Source of the DNA: Bog-473 sp963717455
GTDB lineage: Bacteria > Actinomycetota > Acidimicrobiia > Acidimicrobiales > RAAP-2
Assembly (NCBI GenBank): GCA_963717455.1
Contig: OY970336.1
Location: 3,844,001 to 3,908,000, forward strand
Length of the DNA: 64,000 nucleotides
Direction of reading: 5' to 3'
A program made the position numbers and the translations under genes. Positions 45,846 to 55,172 of this stretch are shown piece by piece; position 1 is the first letter of the stretch, and every line of letters begins with the position of its first letter. The notes under the pieces were generated by a model, which was given only the letters and a program-made list of their open reading frames with translations, was not told where the DNA came from and made no database searches.

Positions 45846-47465
45846 ATGGGGTTCGATGGGCAGGCGCCGGGCCATAGGGGCGCGCGGGGTGGCACCGAGC
45901 GCCGGCGGCCACGACCGGGGAATCGGAACGTCGCCGCCGCCGGGGTCGCAGTTGCGCTGTTGACGCCGTTGGCGATGGTGCTCTCCCCTGGTGGGCCCGC
46001 AGCTGCATCCTCCAACGCGAACCCCAGCGGGGTGCTCAAGTACGGGTTCGACCTCAACAACGAGTTCAGCAACGACTTCGCACCGGCGACCGAGGAGAAC
46101 GACTGCTCGTACACCGTGACCTCGAACATCTACCAGTCCATGACCACTCCGGGAAACGGCTCGATCGGCGGCGGAGTGGCCCAGAGCTGGACGGTGTCCA
46201 ACAACAGCTCCACCATCACCTTTCACATCCGACCGGGTCTTCAGTTCTCGAACGGTCAGCCCGTCACCTCGGCGGACGTGGCTGCCAGTTTGAACCACAC
46301 CAAGACCAGCCCGCTTCGCTCGTCGCTGTTCGCCATCTCGAGCGTCGAGGCGCCTGATCCTTCGACTGTGGTCGTCAATCTGAGCAAGCCCACCGCCGGC
46401 GACTTCCTGTGGGCGATGACGTACGTGGACGGCCAGATCTACCCTGCCAACGCGATCCCGACCCAATCGAGCAAGCCGGTGGGCGCCGGCCCCTATCTCC
46501 TGAAGAGCTATCAACAGGGCTCATCGATCGTGCTCACCAAGAACCCCAAGTACTGGGACTCGAAGGCCTATTCGCTGGGGGGCGTCGACTTCACCCAAGT
46601 GACACAGGGGCCCGAGGCGGCCACGGCCCTGACCTCGGGCGCGGTCGACATGATCGAGGTCGAGCCGGAGAACTACCCGCAGCTCAAGAGCGACTCGAAC
46701 ATCGGGATCTCGGTCACCAAGTCCTACGACTACATGGACATCGAGCTGCGCCAGAACACAGGGCCCTTCGCCAACGAGCAGGTGCGGGCCGCGCTCGAAT
46801 ACGCCGTGAACCGCGCCGCGCTGAACCAAGTCGTGTTCGACGGTCTCGGCGAGCCGGCCTACCAGCCGGTGCCGTCGTGGTCGCCGGGCTACTCCAAATC
46901 TCTCGGGGTCTCCGACCCCTACAGCCCCGCCAAGGCCAAGGCCATGCTCAAGGCGGCCGGCTACCCAAAGGGTGTGACGTTCACCTTGATCATTCCGTCG
47001 GGCGACGCAACCTACGCACGGGCAGCCGCCCTGCTCCAGCAGGAGCTCGCGGCATCCGGGTTCACGGCCAACTTGCAGCAGATCCCCGGCGCCGACTTCC
47101 TCACCGATGTCTACATCAAGAAGCAGGGCGACGCCGTGCTGAGCGAGGAGCTCAGTAACGGTCCCGACATCTCGAACAGCTTCGAGGCCCTCTTCGAGCC
47201 TTCGGGCTTCCCCGCCAACGCCCTCGGCTCCGTCAACCAGCAGCTGACGCCGCTGATACAGGAGGCAAACGCATCCTTGAGCCCGAGTCTGCAGGGCCCG
47301 CTCATGCAGCAGATCGACAAGAGTGTGATCAAACAGGGGCTGTTGGTCCCGCTTGTCTTCATGCCGTCGATCGTCGCTTACAACAAGAATCGGGTCGGTG
47401 GGAACGTGGTCGCCCCGATCGGGCAGTGCCGCTCGAACCTGGCCGGCATTTATATCAAGAAGTAG
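45846..47465 (+). CDS. Oligopeptide/dipeptide-type ABC substrate-binding protein
   Basis: A 539-residue SBP_bac_5 family protein. A basic stretch and hydrophobic core (VAAAGVAVALLTPLAMVLSPGGPAAAS) form the signal peptide; no lipobox. The mature part contains the family motif FHIRPGLQFSNGQPVTSADVAASLNH and the later NTGPFANEQVRAALEYAVNRAAL. ATG 45846 follows GGGGGGAGG; an upstream in-frame ATG would extend it into the repeat region. It is the first of a three-gene importer (binding protein, DppB-like permease, DppC-D-F fusion). The ligand is open: peptides, nickel complexes or oligosaccharides all occur in this family. Confidence 0.92.
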   Translation: MGFDGQAPGHRGARGGTERRRPRPGNRNVAAAGVAVALLTPLAMVLSPGGPAAASSNANPSGVLKYGFDLNNEFSNDFAPATEENDCSYTVTSNIYQSMTTPGNGSIGGGVAQSWTVSNNSSTITFHIRPGLQFSNGQPVTSADVAASLNHTKTSPLRSSLFAISSVEAPDPSTVVVNLSKPTAGDFLWAMTYVDGQIYPANAIPTQSSKPVGAGPYLLKSYQQGSSIVLTKNPKYWDSKAYSLGGVDFTQVTQGPEAATALTSGAVDMIEVEPENYPQLKSDSNIGISVTKSYDYMDIELRQNTGPFANEQVRAALEYAVNRAALNQVVFDGLGEPAYQPVPSWSPGYSKSLGVSDPYSPAKAKAMLKAAGYPKGVTFTLIIPSGDATYARAAALLQQELAASGFTANLQQIPGADFLTDVYIKKQGDAVLSEELSNGPDISNSFEALFEPSGFPANALGSVNQQLTPLIQEANASLSPSLQGPLMQQIDKSVIKQGLLVPLVFMPSIVAYNKNRVGGNVVAPIGQCRSNLAGIYIKK

Positions 47466-47547
47466 CTGCTCCAGGCATTTCGCACCGACAGTGCCGAACG
47501 TGGATGATGTGCGCACACACCGGACCCGGTTGAGCTAGGCGACGGGA

Positions 47548-48519
47548 ATGGCATCCGGCGGTGGTGGCTCCCTTCTGACGTTCTTCGTCCGTCGGTTGCT
47601 CATCACCATCTTGTTGCTGTTCCTCATCTCGCTCGGCGTGTATTCGCTCATCCTCATCCTCCCGGGTAACCCTGCCATCGCTCTCGCTGGGGGCACCAAA
47701 GCGACGCCTGCCGAGATCGCCAAGATCACCGCAGAACTCCATCTCAACGAGGGCTTCTTTGCCCAGTACTGGAACTGGTTGCGCGCGGCCTTACGGGGGA
47801 ACCTGGGCAACTCCCTCTTCAACAGCGAGACGGTGGCGTCGGGTATCGCGGCACGTTTCCCGGTGACACTCAGCGTGGCGGTCGGAGGGATGGTCGTGGC
47901 CGTCCTGATCGGCATCCCCGCGGGCATCCTGGCCGGACTCCACCAGGGCACTGCTCGGGATCGCATGGTCACCGTCGGATCGAGCCTTGCCGTCGCCATC
48001 CCCGACTTCTGGCTCGCCATGATCCTCGTGATCATCTTCGCGGTGAAGCTGGAATGGCTACCCGCACTCGGCTACACGCCGTTCACCCAGTCTCCGGCCG
48101 AATGGTTCCAAGACCTGCTCCTGCCCTGGCTGGCGCTCGGCATCGGCGGGTCGGCGGTGATCGCACGCCAGGTGCGCGGTGCGCTCATCGACACCTTGGA
48201 TCAGGACTACATGCGCACCGCGGTGGCCAAGGGTCTCAGCCCCCGCATCGTTGTGGGAAAGCATGCGCTCAAGAACGCCCTCAGCCCCGCCGTCACGGTC
48301 ATCGGCATCCAATTCGGCTACCTGCTCGGCGGCACACTCATCATCGAGCAGATCTTCTCCCTGCCCGGCCTCGGCACCTACATCATCCAGGCCATCAACG
48401 ACAAGGACATCCCTGAGATCCAGGGCGTGGTACTGGTCGTGGCAACCGCCTTCGTCCTCATCAACCTCGTCGTCGACATCATCTACGCCTACCTCAACCC
48501 GAAGATCCGCCTGACGTGA
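47548..48519 (+). CDS. DppB/OppB-like ABC permease
   Basis: A 323-residue permease with about six membrane helices. The family N-terminus FFVRRLLITILLLFLISLGVYSL and the LPGNPAI loop are typical of DppB. The cytoplasmic EAA loop is DQDYMRTAVAKGLSPRIVVGKHALKNAL, and the C-terminal EQIFSLPGLGTYIIQAI is conserved in the family. It lies 82 bp after the binding-protein gene and 10 bp before the fusion gene. Confidence 0.94.
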   Translation: MASGGGGSLLTFFVRRLLITILLLFLISLGVYSLILILPGNPAIALAGGTKATPAEIAKITAELHLNEGFFAQYWNWLRAALRGNLGNSLFNSETVASGIAARFPVTLSVAVGGMVVAVLIGIPAGILAGLHQGTARDRMVTVGSSLAVAIPDFWLAMILVIIFAVKLEWLPALGYTPFTQSPAEWFQDLLLPWLALGIGGSAVIARQVRGALIDTLDQDYMRTAVAKGLSPRIVVGKHALKNALSPAVTVIGIQFGYLLGGTLIIEQIFSLPGLGTYIIQAINDKDIPEIQGVVLVVATAFVLINLVVDIIYAYLNPKIRLT

Positions 48520-48529
48520 GCGCACCTCC

Positions 48530-51500
48530 ATGAGCACCTGGAGTCCCCCCAACGCGAGCGACCCGTTCGTCGGCCTCACGGCCATCCCCGACACGGGGGA
48601 CAGCCCCGACGAGTTGCCAGAGCGGCGGCCCGGGTTCTGGGTCCGCTTCCTCCATCAGCGATGGGCCATCGCCGGCCTGATCTTCCTCCTCATAGTGATC
48701 GTCGCTGCCATCTGTGCGCCCCTCATCGCACCCCACCCTCCCGACGCCGCTGACATCAACGCCGTCAATGCCGGACCGTCGCCCTCGCACTGGCTCGGGA
48801 CCGACGACCTGGGTCGCGACATTCTGAGCCGCTTGATCTGGGGGGCTCGCATCTCGTTGCGGGCCTCCTTCGAGATCGTCGGTCTGGCTGCCGTCATCGC
48901 CATCCCACTCGGCCTGGTGGCCGGGTTCTTCCGGGGTGCAGTCGACTCGGTGATCATGCGGACGATGGACGCCCTCTTCTCGTTCCCGCCGCTCATCATG
49001 GCCCTGACCGTGGCCGCGCTGTTGGGTGCTGACATCAACGACGCCGCCATCGCCATTGCCATCGTGTTCGTGCCGAGCTTCGTGCGATTGCTCCGGGGCG
49101 AGGTCATCGCTGTCCGCGAGGAGGCCTATATCGAATCCGCTCGGAGCCTTGGTGCCACCTCCAAGAGGCTGCTCGGGCGCCACGTCGTGCCGAACGTCGC
49201 CTCACCCATCATCATCCAGCTCGCGCTTGCCCTCGGCTTTGCCCTGCTGATCGAAGCCGGCCTGAGCTTCTTGGGGATTGGCGAGCAGCCACCCACGCCG
49301 AGTTGGGGCGGGATGCTCCAAGAAGGATTCCAGTTCATCAACTCGGCGCCATGGGCGGTGATCTTCCCCGGGCTCGCCATCATGCTGACCGTCTTGGCCT
49401 TCAACCTGGTGGCAGACGGGCTGCGGGACTCGTTGGGTCGGGAGCGACCGACGGGCAGCAGCCTGGTCGCGGGTGAACGAGATGGCCGTCGCAGCCAGCT
49501 CGCGCGGTTGGGCTCGACAAGTGGGCCCCAGGTGGACACGCCGGCCCTCAAACCCGATGCAGCCCTGCTCGAGGTCCGGAACCTGCGCATAGAGTTCCTC
49601 ACCCGCCAGGACTGGCTCCCCGTCATGGAGGATGCCGACTTCACCGTCCAGCGGGGCCAGACGCTTGGCCTGGTTGGTGAGAGCGGCTCGGGCAAGACCG
49701 TGTCGGCGTTGGCGATCATGGGTCTGCTCCCGGCCAAGGTGTCCCGGGTGGCGGGCTCGATCCTGTTCGAGGGACGGGATCTCACCACTCTCGGCGCGGC
49801 CAGCCTGCGCAAACTACGCGGGAACGACATCGCCATGATCTTCCAGGAGCCCATGACCAGCCTGAACCCAGCCTTCACCGTTGGCAATCAAATTGCCGAA
49901 CAGGTGCGCGCCCACCGAGAGATCAATCGGGCCGATGCCTGGAAGGTCGCCGTCGAGATGCTCGACCGGGTGGAGATCTCAAACGCCGCAACGCGTGCCC
50001 AGGAGTATCCACACGCCTTCTCGGGCGGGATGCGCCAGCGGGTCATGATCGCCATGGCCCTGTCGTGCTCACCCAAGCTCCTGATCGCCGACGAGCCCAC
50101 CACGGCGCTCGACGTCACGACACAGTCGCAGATCATCGAACTGCTGCACACGCTTCAGGACGAAGAGGACATGGCGATGATCTTCGTCACCCACGATCTG
50201 GGGGTCATCGCCGACGTGGCCGCCGACGTCGTGGTCATGTACGCCGGACAGATCGTCGAACACGCGATGGCCCTGGATCTCTTCGGTCGTCCCCGGCACC
50301 CCTATACCGAAGCACTGCTCGACTCCATCCCGCAGCTCTCCCCAAGGGGCGAGCCGTTGCACGCGATCCCCGGCATGGTGCCGCGGGCGGACCAGTTCCC
50401 GGCCGGCTGCCGCTTCGCGCCGCGCTGCTCCTACGCCCAGAACGGGTGCACGGTGGCGCCGGTGTCGATGCGGGAACCGGCCCGGGTGGACGGTGCACCC
50501 ACGGCACCGTCAGCGGCCGGCAGATCCCGGGTCTCGCTGGCCCGCTGTGTCCGCCAGGACGAGCTCGTCCTGGCGGGCCCGGCCGATCTGGGAACGACCG
50601 CCTCGCCGAGCACCCAGAGCGCAACCGAGCCGGTGGCCGTCGCCGGGTCACCGGTGCTCGAGGTGACCGACGTCGTCAAGGATTTCCCGATCCGCAGCGG
50701 TGTGCTGCGTCGCACCACCGGGACGATCAGGGCGGTTGACCAGGTCACCCTGTGTGTCGACCCAGGAACGACGCTGGGCCTGGTGGGCGAAACCGGGTCG
50801 GGTAAGTCGACCCTGGCACGGCTGATCCTCCGCCTCATCGACCCAACCAGCGGGACCGTGGTCGTCGACGGCAAGGACATCACCTCGCTGCGCGGGCCTG
50901 CGCTTCGCCGACACCGCGAGACGATGCAGATGGTGTTCCAGGATCCGTACTCGTCACTCGATCCCCGACAGAGCATCGCTGACGTCGTCGGGGAGCCGCT
51001 TGCGATCCACACCTCGATGAGCAGAGCCGAGCGGGAGCAGCGCGTGGTGCAAATTCTGGCCCAGGTTGGGCTGGGCTCGCACGTGCTCCAGCGTCAACCG
51101 CACGAGTTCTCGGGAGGGCAACGCCAGCGCATCGCCATCGCACGAGCCCTCGCCCTCCAGCCCCGGCTGCTCGTGTGCGACGAACCGGTCAGCGCGCTCG
51201 ACGTCTCCACACAGTCCCAGGTGATCAATCTGTTCACCGACCTGCAGCGACAGTTGGGTGTCGCCTACCTCTTCATCGCCCACGACCTATCGGTCGTCCG
51301 ACACATCAGCAACCGGATCGCCGTCATGTATCTCGGCCAGATCGTCGAAGAGGGCGATGCGAACGAGGTCTACGAGCGGCCGACCCATCCCTATACGGCG
51401 GCGTTGCTCTCATCCATCCCGGTGCCGGATCCGGCCCGGCAGCAGAGGCGGGAGCGGATCATCTTGCGGGGCGAGGTCGGCGAGCCGGTCAGCGGCGAAC

Positions 51501-51676
51501 AGGGGTGTCGTTTCCGGACCCGGTGCCCCTTCGCCATGGAGGTGTGTGGCCAGTTCGACCCGGCGCCCTACAAGACGCCCGCCGGGAGCACCGTCCGCTG
51601 TCATCTGCACACGACAGGTCCGGCACTGGCAGGTGGCACGGTCCAGTTGCTCGGAGCGCCAGCCGGAGGTCGATGA
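48530..51676 (+). CDS. DppC-DppD-DppF fusion (permease plus two ATPases)
   Basis: A 1048-residue three-part importer subunit. Residues about 35-300 are a DppC permease (HWLGTDDLGRDILSRLIWGARISL; EEAYIESARSLGATSKRLLGRHVVPN). About 345-640 is a DppD ATPase with Walker A G383-T390 (Lys389), signature FSGGMRQR, Walker B LLIADEPTTALD, and a cysteine-containing tail, CRFAPRCSYAQNGC. About 705-1030 is a DppF ATPase with Walker A G753-S760 (Lys759), FSGGQRQR, LLVCDEPVSALD, and a second tail CRFRTRCPFAMEVC. Normally these are three genes. All motifs are intact, so the protein should carry out half the membrane channel and all ATP hydrolysis. Confidence 0.94.
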   Translation: MSTWSPPNASDPFVGLTAIPDTGDSPDELPERRPGFWVRFLHQRWAIAGLIFLLIVIVAAICAPLIAPHPPDAADINAVNAGPSPSHWLGTDDLGRDILSRLIWGARISLRASFEIVGLAAVIAIPLGLVAGFFRGAVDSVIMRTMDALFSFPPLIMALTVAALLGADINDAAIAIAIVFVPSFVRLLRGEVIAVREEAYIESARSLGATSKRLLGRHVVPNVASPIIIQLALALGFALLIEAGLSFLGIGEQPPTPSWGGMLQEGFQFINSAPWAVIFPGLAIMLTVLAFNLVADGLRDSLGRERPTGSSLVAGERDGRRSQLARLGSTSGPQVDTPALKPDAALLEVRNLRIEFLTRQDWLPVMEDADFTVQRGQTLGLVGESGSGKTVSALAIMGLLPAKVSRVAGSILFEGRDLTTLGAASLRKLRGNDIAMIFQEPMTSLNPAFTVGNQIAEQVRAHREINRADAWKVAVEMLDRVEISNAATRAQEYPHAFSGGMRQRVMIAMALSCSPKLLIADEPTTALDVTTQSQIIELLHTLQDEEDMAMIFVTHDLGVIADVAADVVVMYAGQIVEHAMALDLFGRPRHPYTEALLDSIPQLSPRGEPLHAIPGMVPRADQFPAGCRFAPRCSYAQNGCTVAPVSMREPARVDGAPTAPSAAGRSRVSLARCVRQDELVLAGPADLGTTASPSTQSATEPVAVAGSPVLEVTDVVKDFPIRSGVLRRTTGTIRAVDQVTLCVDPGTTLGLVGETGSGKSTLARLILRLIDPTSGTVVVDGKDITSLRGPALRRHRETMQMVFQDPYSSLDPRQSIADVVGEPLAIHTSMSRAEREQRVVQILAQVGLGSHVLQRQPHEFSGGQRQRIAIARALALQPRLLVCDEPVSALDVSTQSQVINLFTDLQRQLGVAYLFIAHDLSVVRHISNRIAVMYLGQIVEEGDANEVYERPTHPYTAALLSSIPVPDPARQQRRERIILRGEVGEPVSGEQGCRFRTRCPFAMEVCGQFDPAPYKTPAGSTVRCHLHTTGPALAGGTVQLLGAPAGGR

Positions 51677-51883
51677 GCGCTCCGGATCCGGTCTCGATCT
51701 CTGTACGTCACCTCGTTGGCCCTGCCAAGACGTCAAGCATGAAACCACCACTCCGGGAACGATTCCGAGTACCGGTGCGCCTGCGACACCAATCTCGGCC
51801 GGAGGATCTCGCCTGGCCGGGATGCACCGGTCCGAGTGCTCATAGGTGAGCGTTGACGACTCTGAGGCCCCTCGCTTGGTCAG

Positions 51884-52210
51884 CTACCGCATCCGGGAAC
51901 GAACCTCAATCTGCCTGCAAGCCATCCTCCTGGTCCTGAATACGAACCGTCTACCTGATGATGCCTCGACAATCAAAGTGTTGAGCGAGAGGCCGTGTCG
52001 TCTGCATCGGACCGCGGCGAGCTCGTCACAGTTGAGCACTGCCACTTCGTCGGCCGGGGTGTGGCCGACAAAAATCAGTCGCCGATTTGTGAGGATGAGC
52101 GTTCCATCCGAGTACAACGAGCCCGAGACATTGAGGCAACGAGCCGGCCAACTCCCGCGCACCCACTCGTCCCTATCCAGTTCAGGCCATCCCTCTCCCA
52201 GAGCCGCCAT
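51884..52210 (-). CDS. Small GRAM/PH-like domain protein
   Basis: A 108-residue soluble protein. WVRGSWPARCLNVSGSLYSDGTLILTNRRLIFVG matches the core of GRAM/bacterial PH domains (strand-turn with GxLxLTNxRLxF), followed by LNTLIVEASSGRRFVFRT. ATG 52210 is supported by a GAGGAGG site. Possibly a lipid- or protein-binding module; the function is unknown. Divergent from the stress cassette across about 200 bp. Confidence 0.72.
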   Translation of the reverse strand: MAALGEGWPELDRDEWVRGSWPARCLNVSGSLYSDGTLILTNRRLIFVGHTPADEVAVLNCDELAAVRCRRHGLSLNTLIVEASSGRRFVFRTRRMACRQIEVRSRMR

Positions 52211-52358
52211 GGATCCACCTCCTCGAATCAAGATGCTGTTAGCGGTGGCCTACAGGTCACAGTGCCTCCGCAAAGTGCAAGAGATATTCCACGACCCCCG
52301 TTGATCCAAACGGGATACAGCCTGAGACGCTCATCTTCCGCGAAATGAGGGACCCCTG

Positions 52359-52383
52359 GTTTCTCCCGTATTCGTACGGGTAT
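52359..52383 (+). promoter_or_regulatory. SigF/SigB-type stress promoter
   Basis: GTTT at 52359-52362 and GGGTAT at 52378-52383 with a 15-bp spacer match the actinobacterial general-stress sigma consensus (GTTT-N15-17-GGGTAT), and GTTT is preceded by G and followed by C as in the mycobacterial form. Transcription would start near 52390, with AGGAGG at 52401-52406 and the DUF6458 ATG at 52412. CCCGTA-TTCG-TACGGG, a perfect hairpin, coincides with the spacer and -10. Confidence 0.68.
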
Positions 52384-52411
52384 TTCCATCGCATCCTGAT
52401 AGGAGGTTGCC

Positions 52412-52666
52412 ATGGTTGGAGCTGGAGGGCTCGTCGCAAGCATCATCGTCTTTGCGGTAGGGGCCATTCTGGATTTCGCCGTCACCGCGAGCCCTGATCA
52501 ACACGGGTTCAATGTCAACAAGGTGGGAATCATCTTGATGATCGTCGGCGTGGTCGGTGCGGTGCTCACACTGATCACGATGCTCATGGCCAACACGCGC
52601 CGTCGTCGAACCTTCGTTGACGGTGGGCAGGGAAATGTGGTTCGCCGGGTTGATTCCACCTACTAG
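52412..52666 (+). CDS. DUF6458-like small membrane protein
   Basis: An 84-residue protein with two membrane helices (GLVASIIVFAVGAILDFAVTA and VGIILMIVGVVGAVLTLITMLM) and a basic cytoplasmic tail beginning NTRRRRT. The pattern matches the DUF6458 family of actinobacteria. Strong AGGAGG ribosome site. First gene after the SigF-type promoter, so stress-induced expression is likely. Confidence 0.85.
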   Translation: MVGAGGLVASIIVFAVGAILDFAVTASPDQHGFNVNKVGIILMIVGVVGAVLTLITMLMANTRRRRTFVDGGQGNVVRRVDSTY

Positions 52667-52723
52667 CAAAAGCCTCGTCACACGGCCGGTTCAGCCTGGT
52701 TCCACCACACGAAAGGGAATCCG

Positions 52724-52897
52724 ATGACGTCTGTCGACAAGGTCAAGAACAAAGCTCAAAAAGGCAAACGGTCATCTCAAGGAGGCGCCCGGGAGGGCCA
52801 TGACGACCGGACTTTCCAAGCGAGAGGCAAAGGACACCAGGCCGCTGGCAACTTGAAGCAGGCCGGAGAAAAGGTCATGGACGGCTTCGGGAAATAG
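52724..52897 (+). CDS. CsbD-like stress protein
   Basis: A 57-residue, Lys/Gly/Gln-rich hydrophilic protein (begins MTSVDKVKNKAQKG, includes ARGKGHQAAGNLKQAGEKV), matching the CsbD pattern of a short predicted bundle. CsbD genes are general-stress genes in Bacillus and common in actinobacteria. A GAAAGGGA ribosome site lies 6-12 bp upstream. It lies 57 bp after the DUF6458 gene in the stress cassette. Confidence 0.75.
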   Translation: MTSVDKVKNKAQKGKRSSQGGAREGHDDRTFQARGKGHQAAGNLKQAGEKVMDGFGK

Positions 52898-52992
52898 GTG
52901 TCGCTGCCCTGCTTCATTGAGGTCAAGGCGGCGATCAGTCAGCTGATTTGGGATACGCGTGTCAACCCGGGCACCGGGAAAGGGGAACGATC

Positions 52993-53154
52993 ATGGTCAT
53001 CGTCTTGTTAGCTCTTTTGGTACTCATTCTTTTTGGCGCAGGATTCGCCGTTCACTTGTTGTGGATTGCGGCCGTCGTGCTCGCTGTGGTGTGGGTCGCC
53101 AGCTTCGCCCTTAGTCGCGGCGAAGGCGCCGGCCGCAGGTCGCTCCGTCGCTGA
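52993..53154 (+). CDS. Small hydrophobic membrane protein (DUF5670-like)
   Basis: A 53-residue protein, almost all hydrophobic (MVIVLLALLVLILFGAGFAV, then LLWIAAVVLAVVWVASFAL) with a Gly/Arg tail. It closely follows the pattern of the actinobacterial small 'hydrophobic protein' family. ATG 52993 is preceded by GAAAGGGGAA; the longer frame from 52948 lacks a plausible N-terminus. Third gene of the stress cassette. Confidence 0.78.
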   Translation: MVIVLLALLVLILFGAGFAVHLLWIAAVVLAVVWVASFALSRGEGAGRRSLRR

Positions 53155-53165
53155 GCGCTGGAGAG

Positions 53166-53711
53166 ATGACGATCTCAGCCATTTCGGAGGTCGGCTCGAA
53201 TCAACCGGCCCTGGACCATCGATCCGAAACGCTGGCAGAGCGAGACAACCGCAACCTGAATGACCTGCTCCAGGAGCTACGGGTTGCCGGACTTGGCGTG
53301 CAGGTGCTTTTTGGATTCCTTCTCTCGCTTCCGTTCACGGTGCGCTTCACCAAGCTGGACGGAGCCCAGCAAGACCTCTACAAGGCGACGCTCCTTTGCA
53401 CGGCGCTCTCAACGGCGCTACTGATCAGTCCTGTCGCGTACCACCGCTGGGTGTTCCGCAAACACGAGAAGCGCCGCCTGCTCAAGTTGGCCAACGTGGT
53501 CGCATTGCTGGGGCTCGCCAGTGTTGCCCTCGCTGTGTCACTGGCGGTGTGGCTCATCATGAGCTTTATCGGGACAAGCTGGATTGTGTCAGTACTGGCA
53601 GGAGCGATCAGCGCCTCCTTCGCATTTTGTGGTTCGCGGTTCCGATATTCGAGCGACTCGCATCAGACCCGAGGACATACGACTAACCCTGATAATTCGT
53701 CCGGCCTCTGA
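53166..53711 (+). CDS. DUF6328 family membrane protein
   Basis: A 181-residue protein with four membrane helices: VAGLGVQVLFGFLLSLPFTV, LCTALSTALLISPVAYHRW, VVALLGLASVALAVSLAVWLI and SWIVSVLAGAISASFAF. The N-terminal ERDNRNLNDLLQELRVAGLGVQVLFGFLL is the DUF6328 signature. It starts 12 bp after the small hydrophobic gene, so it closes the cassette. Function unknown; likely an envelope protein made under stress. Confidence 0.85.
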   Translation: MTISAISEVGSNQPALDHRSETLAERDNRNLNDLLQELRVAGLGVQVLFGFLLSLPFTVRFTKLDGAQQDLYKATLLCTALSTALLISPVAYHRWVFRKHEKRRLLKLANVVALLGLASVALAVSLAVWLIMSFIGTSWIVSVLAGAISASFAFCGSRFRYSSDSHQTRGHTTNPDNSSGL

Positions 53712-53802
53712 ACACACGGTGCGCGCGTCCACGTAAAAAGCCCTCCCGCCTGGAAGAATGTTTGTCGCTGAACACACATTCCAACCAGAACCGGAGGGCT
53801 CC

Positions 53803-55172
53803 TTGAAAGTGCACGCTAGTCGCTCGGTCCGTCGCGCCAAAGTGATACCCGACGGCAAGAACCTCGTGTCCCATGCCGGTGCCGCCCTCTTGGCCGAACT
53901 GGCCGATCGCGCCGGGTTGACCGAGGCCATGTCGGAGGCCATGGCCGAGTGCGGGATCAACTGGCACACCCACGATCCCGGTGTCGTGCTCACACACCTG
54001 GCCGTCGCCATCGCGGATGGCGCGGACTGCCTGGCCGACATCGCCGCGCTCAAGAACAAGAAGATCTCTTCGGTCCGGTGGCTTCTGTGGCCACGGCCTG
54101 GCGGGCCGTGTACGCGACGGCTTCGGTCGAGCTGCGGGCCATCCCGGTGGCCCTGGCGGAGGCCCGTGCGCGCGTCTGGGCGGCCGAGCCACCGCAGGGC
54201 CCGATGATCTGGGACTTCGACTCGACCCTGCTCGACGTGCATTCGGAGAAGGAGGACGCCGCGCCCACCTACAAGCACGGCTTCGGGTTCAACCCCTTGG
54301 GCGTGTGGTGCGACAACACCAAGGAGCCCTTGGCCGCCATGCTGCGGCCGGGAAACGCCGCCCCCAACGACACCGACGACCACCTTGAACTGCTCGAACA
54401 GACCGTCCGTGCCGTGCCCGCTGAGTATGCCCTCGGCCACGAAGAGGGCGACGACCCCGCACTGGTGGTCCACCCCATCTTGGTCCGGGCCGACTCGGCC
54501 GGGGCCACCCACCGCTTCGTCGCCTCCCTCTCAGAGGCCAACTTCGACTACTCGATTGGCTTCCCCATCAGCGGTTCTGTGCGTGACGCCCTACTCTTGG
54601 CCCAAGAAGAGGACTGGGTGCGCGCCCGTGAGCTCGAAGGGGAGATCCGAGCGGGCGCCGAGGTCATCGAGCTGAGCGATCTCTACGAGGTGGCCGGCTG
54701 GCCCGCCGACATGCGGGTGATCTGTCGGCGCGAGCGTCCCCATCCGGGCGCCCAGCTCTCCCTCTTCGACACGCACGCCGGGTGGCGCCACACCTGCTTC
54801 ATCACCAACACGGAGGGACCCGACATCGCGGCGCTCGAGCTGCGCCACCGCGGCCACGCCCGCGTCGAGGACCGCGTGCGCGCCTGGAAGGCCTGCGGCC
54901 TTTCCAACCTGCCCTTCGAGGGCTTCTGCGCCAACGAGGCCTGGGTAGCGGTCAGCCTGATCGCCGGCGCACTGTTGGCCTGGAGCCAAATGACGTGTTT
55001 CGACGGCGCACTGGCCAAGGCCGAACCCAAGACCATGCGCTACCGCGTCCTCCATGTCGCCGCGGTTCTCGCTCACCGCGGGCGGGACCTCATCGTCCAT
55101 CTCGACGAGAGCTGGCCTTGGGCCAGCGAACTGGCCACCGCCTTCACGCGTCTACGCGCCGCGTTCCCATAG
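53803..55172 (+). mobile_element. IS1380-family transposase, frameshifted
   Basis: The gene reads MKVHASRSVRRAKVIPDGKN from a TTG at 53803 (GGAGGG upstream) to DIAALKNKK near 54060. It continues in the -1 frame as LFGPVASVATAWRAVYATAS through the DDE region (MIWDFDSTLLDVHSEKEDA; HKHGF-like YKHGFGFNPLGVWCDN; LRPGNAAPNDTDDH) to a stop at 55172. Combined length of about 456 residues fits a full IS1380 transposase. A single-base loss within 54049-54068 explains the split; no slippery heptamer supports programmed frameshifting. I found no terminal inverted repeats or target duplication at either side, so the right end in particular may be eroded. Confidence 0.85.

Noticed and set aside
54049..54068. 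Programmed -1 frameshift in the IS1380 transposase
   Set aside because: No X-XXY-YYZ slippery heptamer or obvious stimulatory hairpin; the family normally uses one continuous frame.
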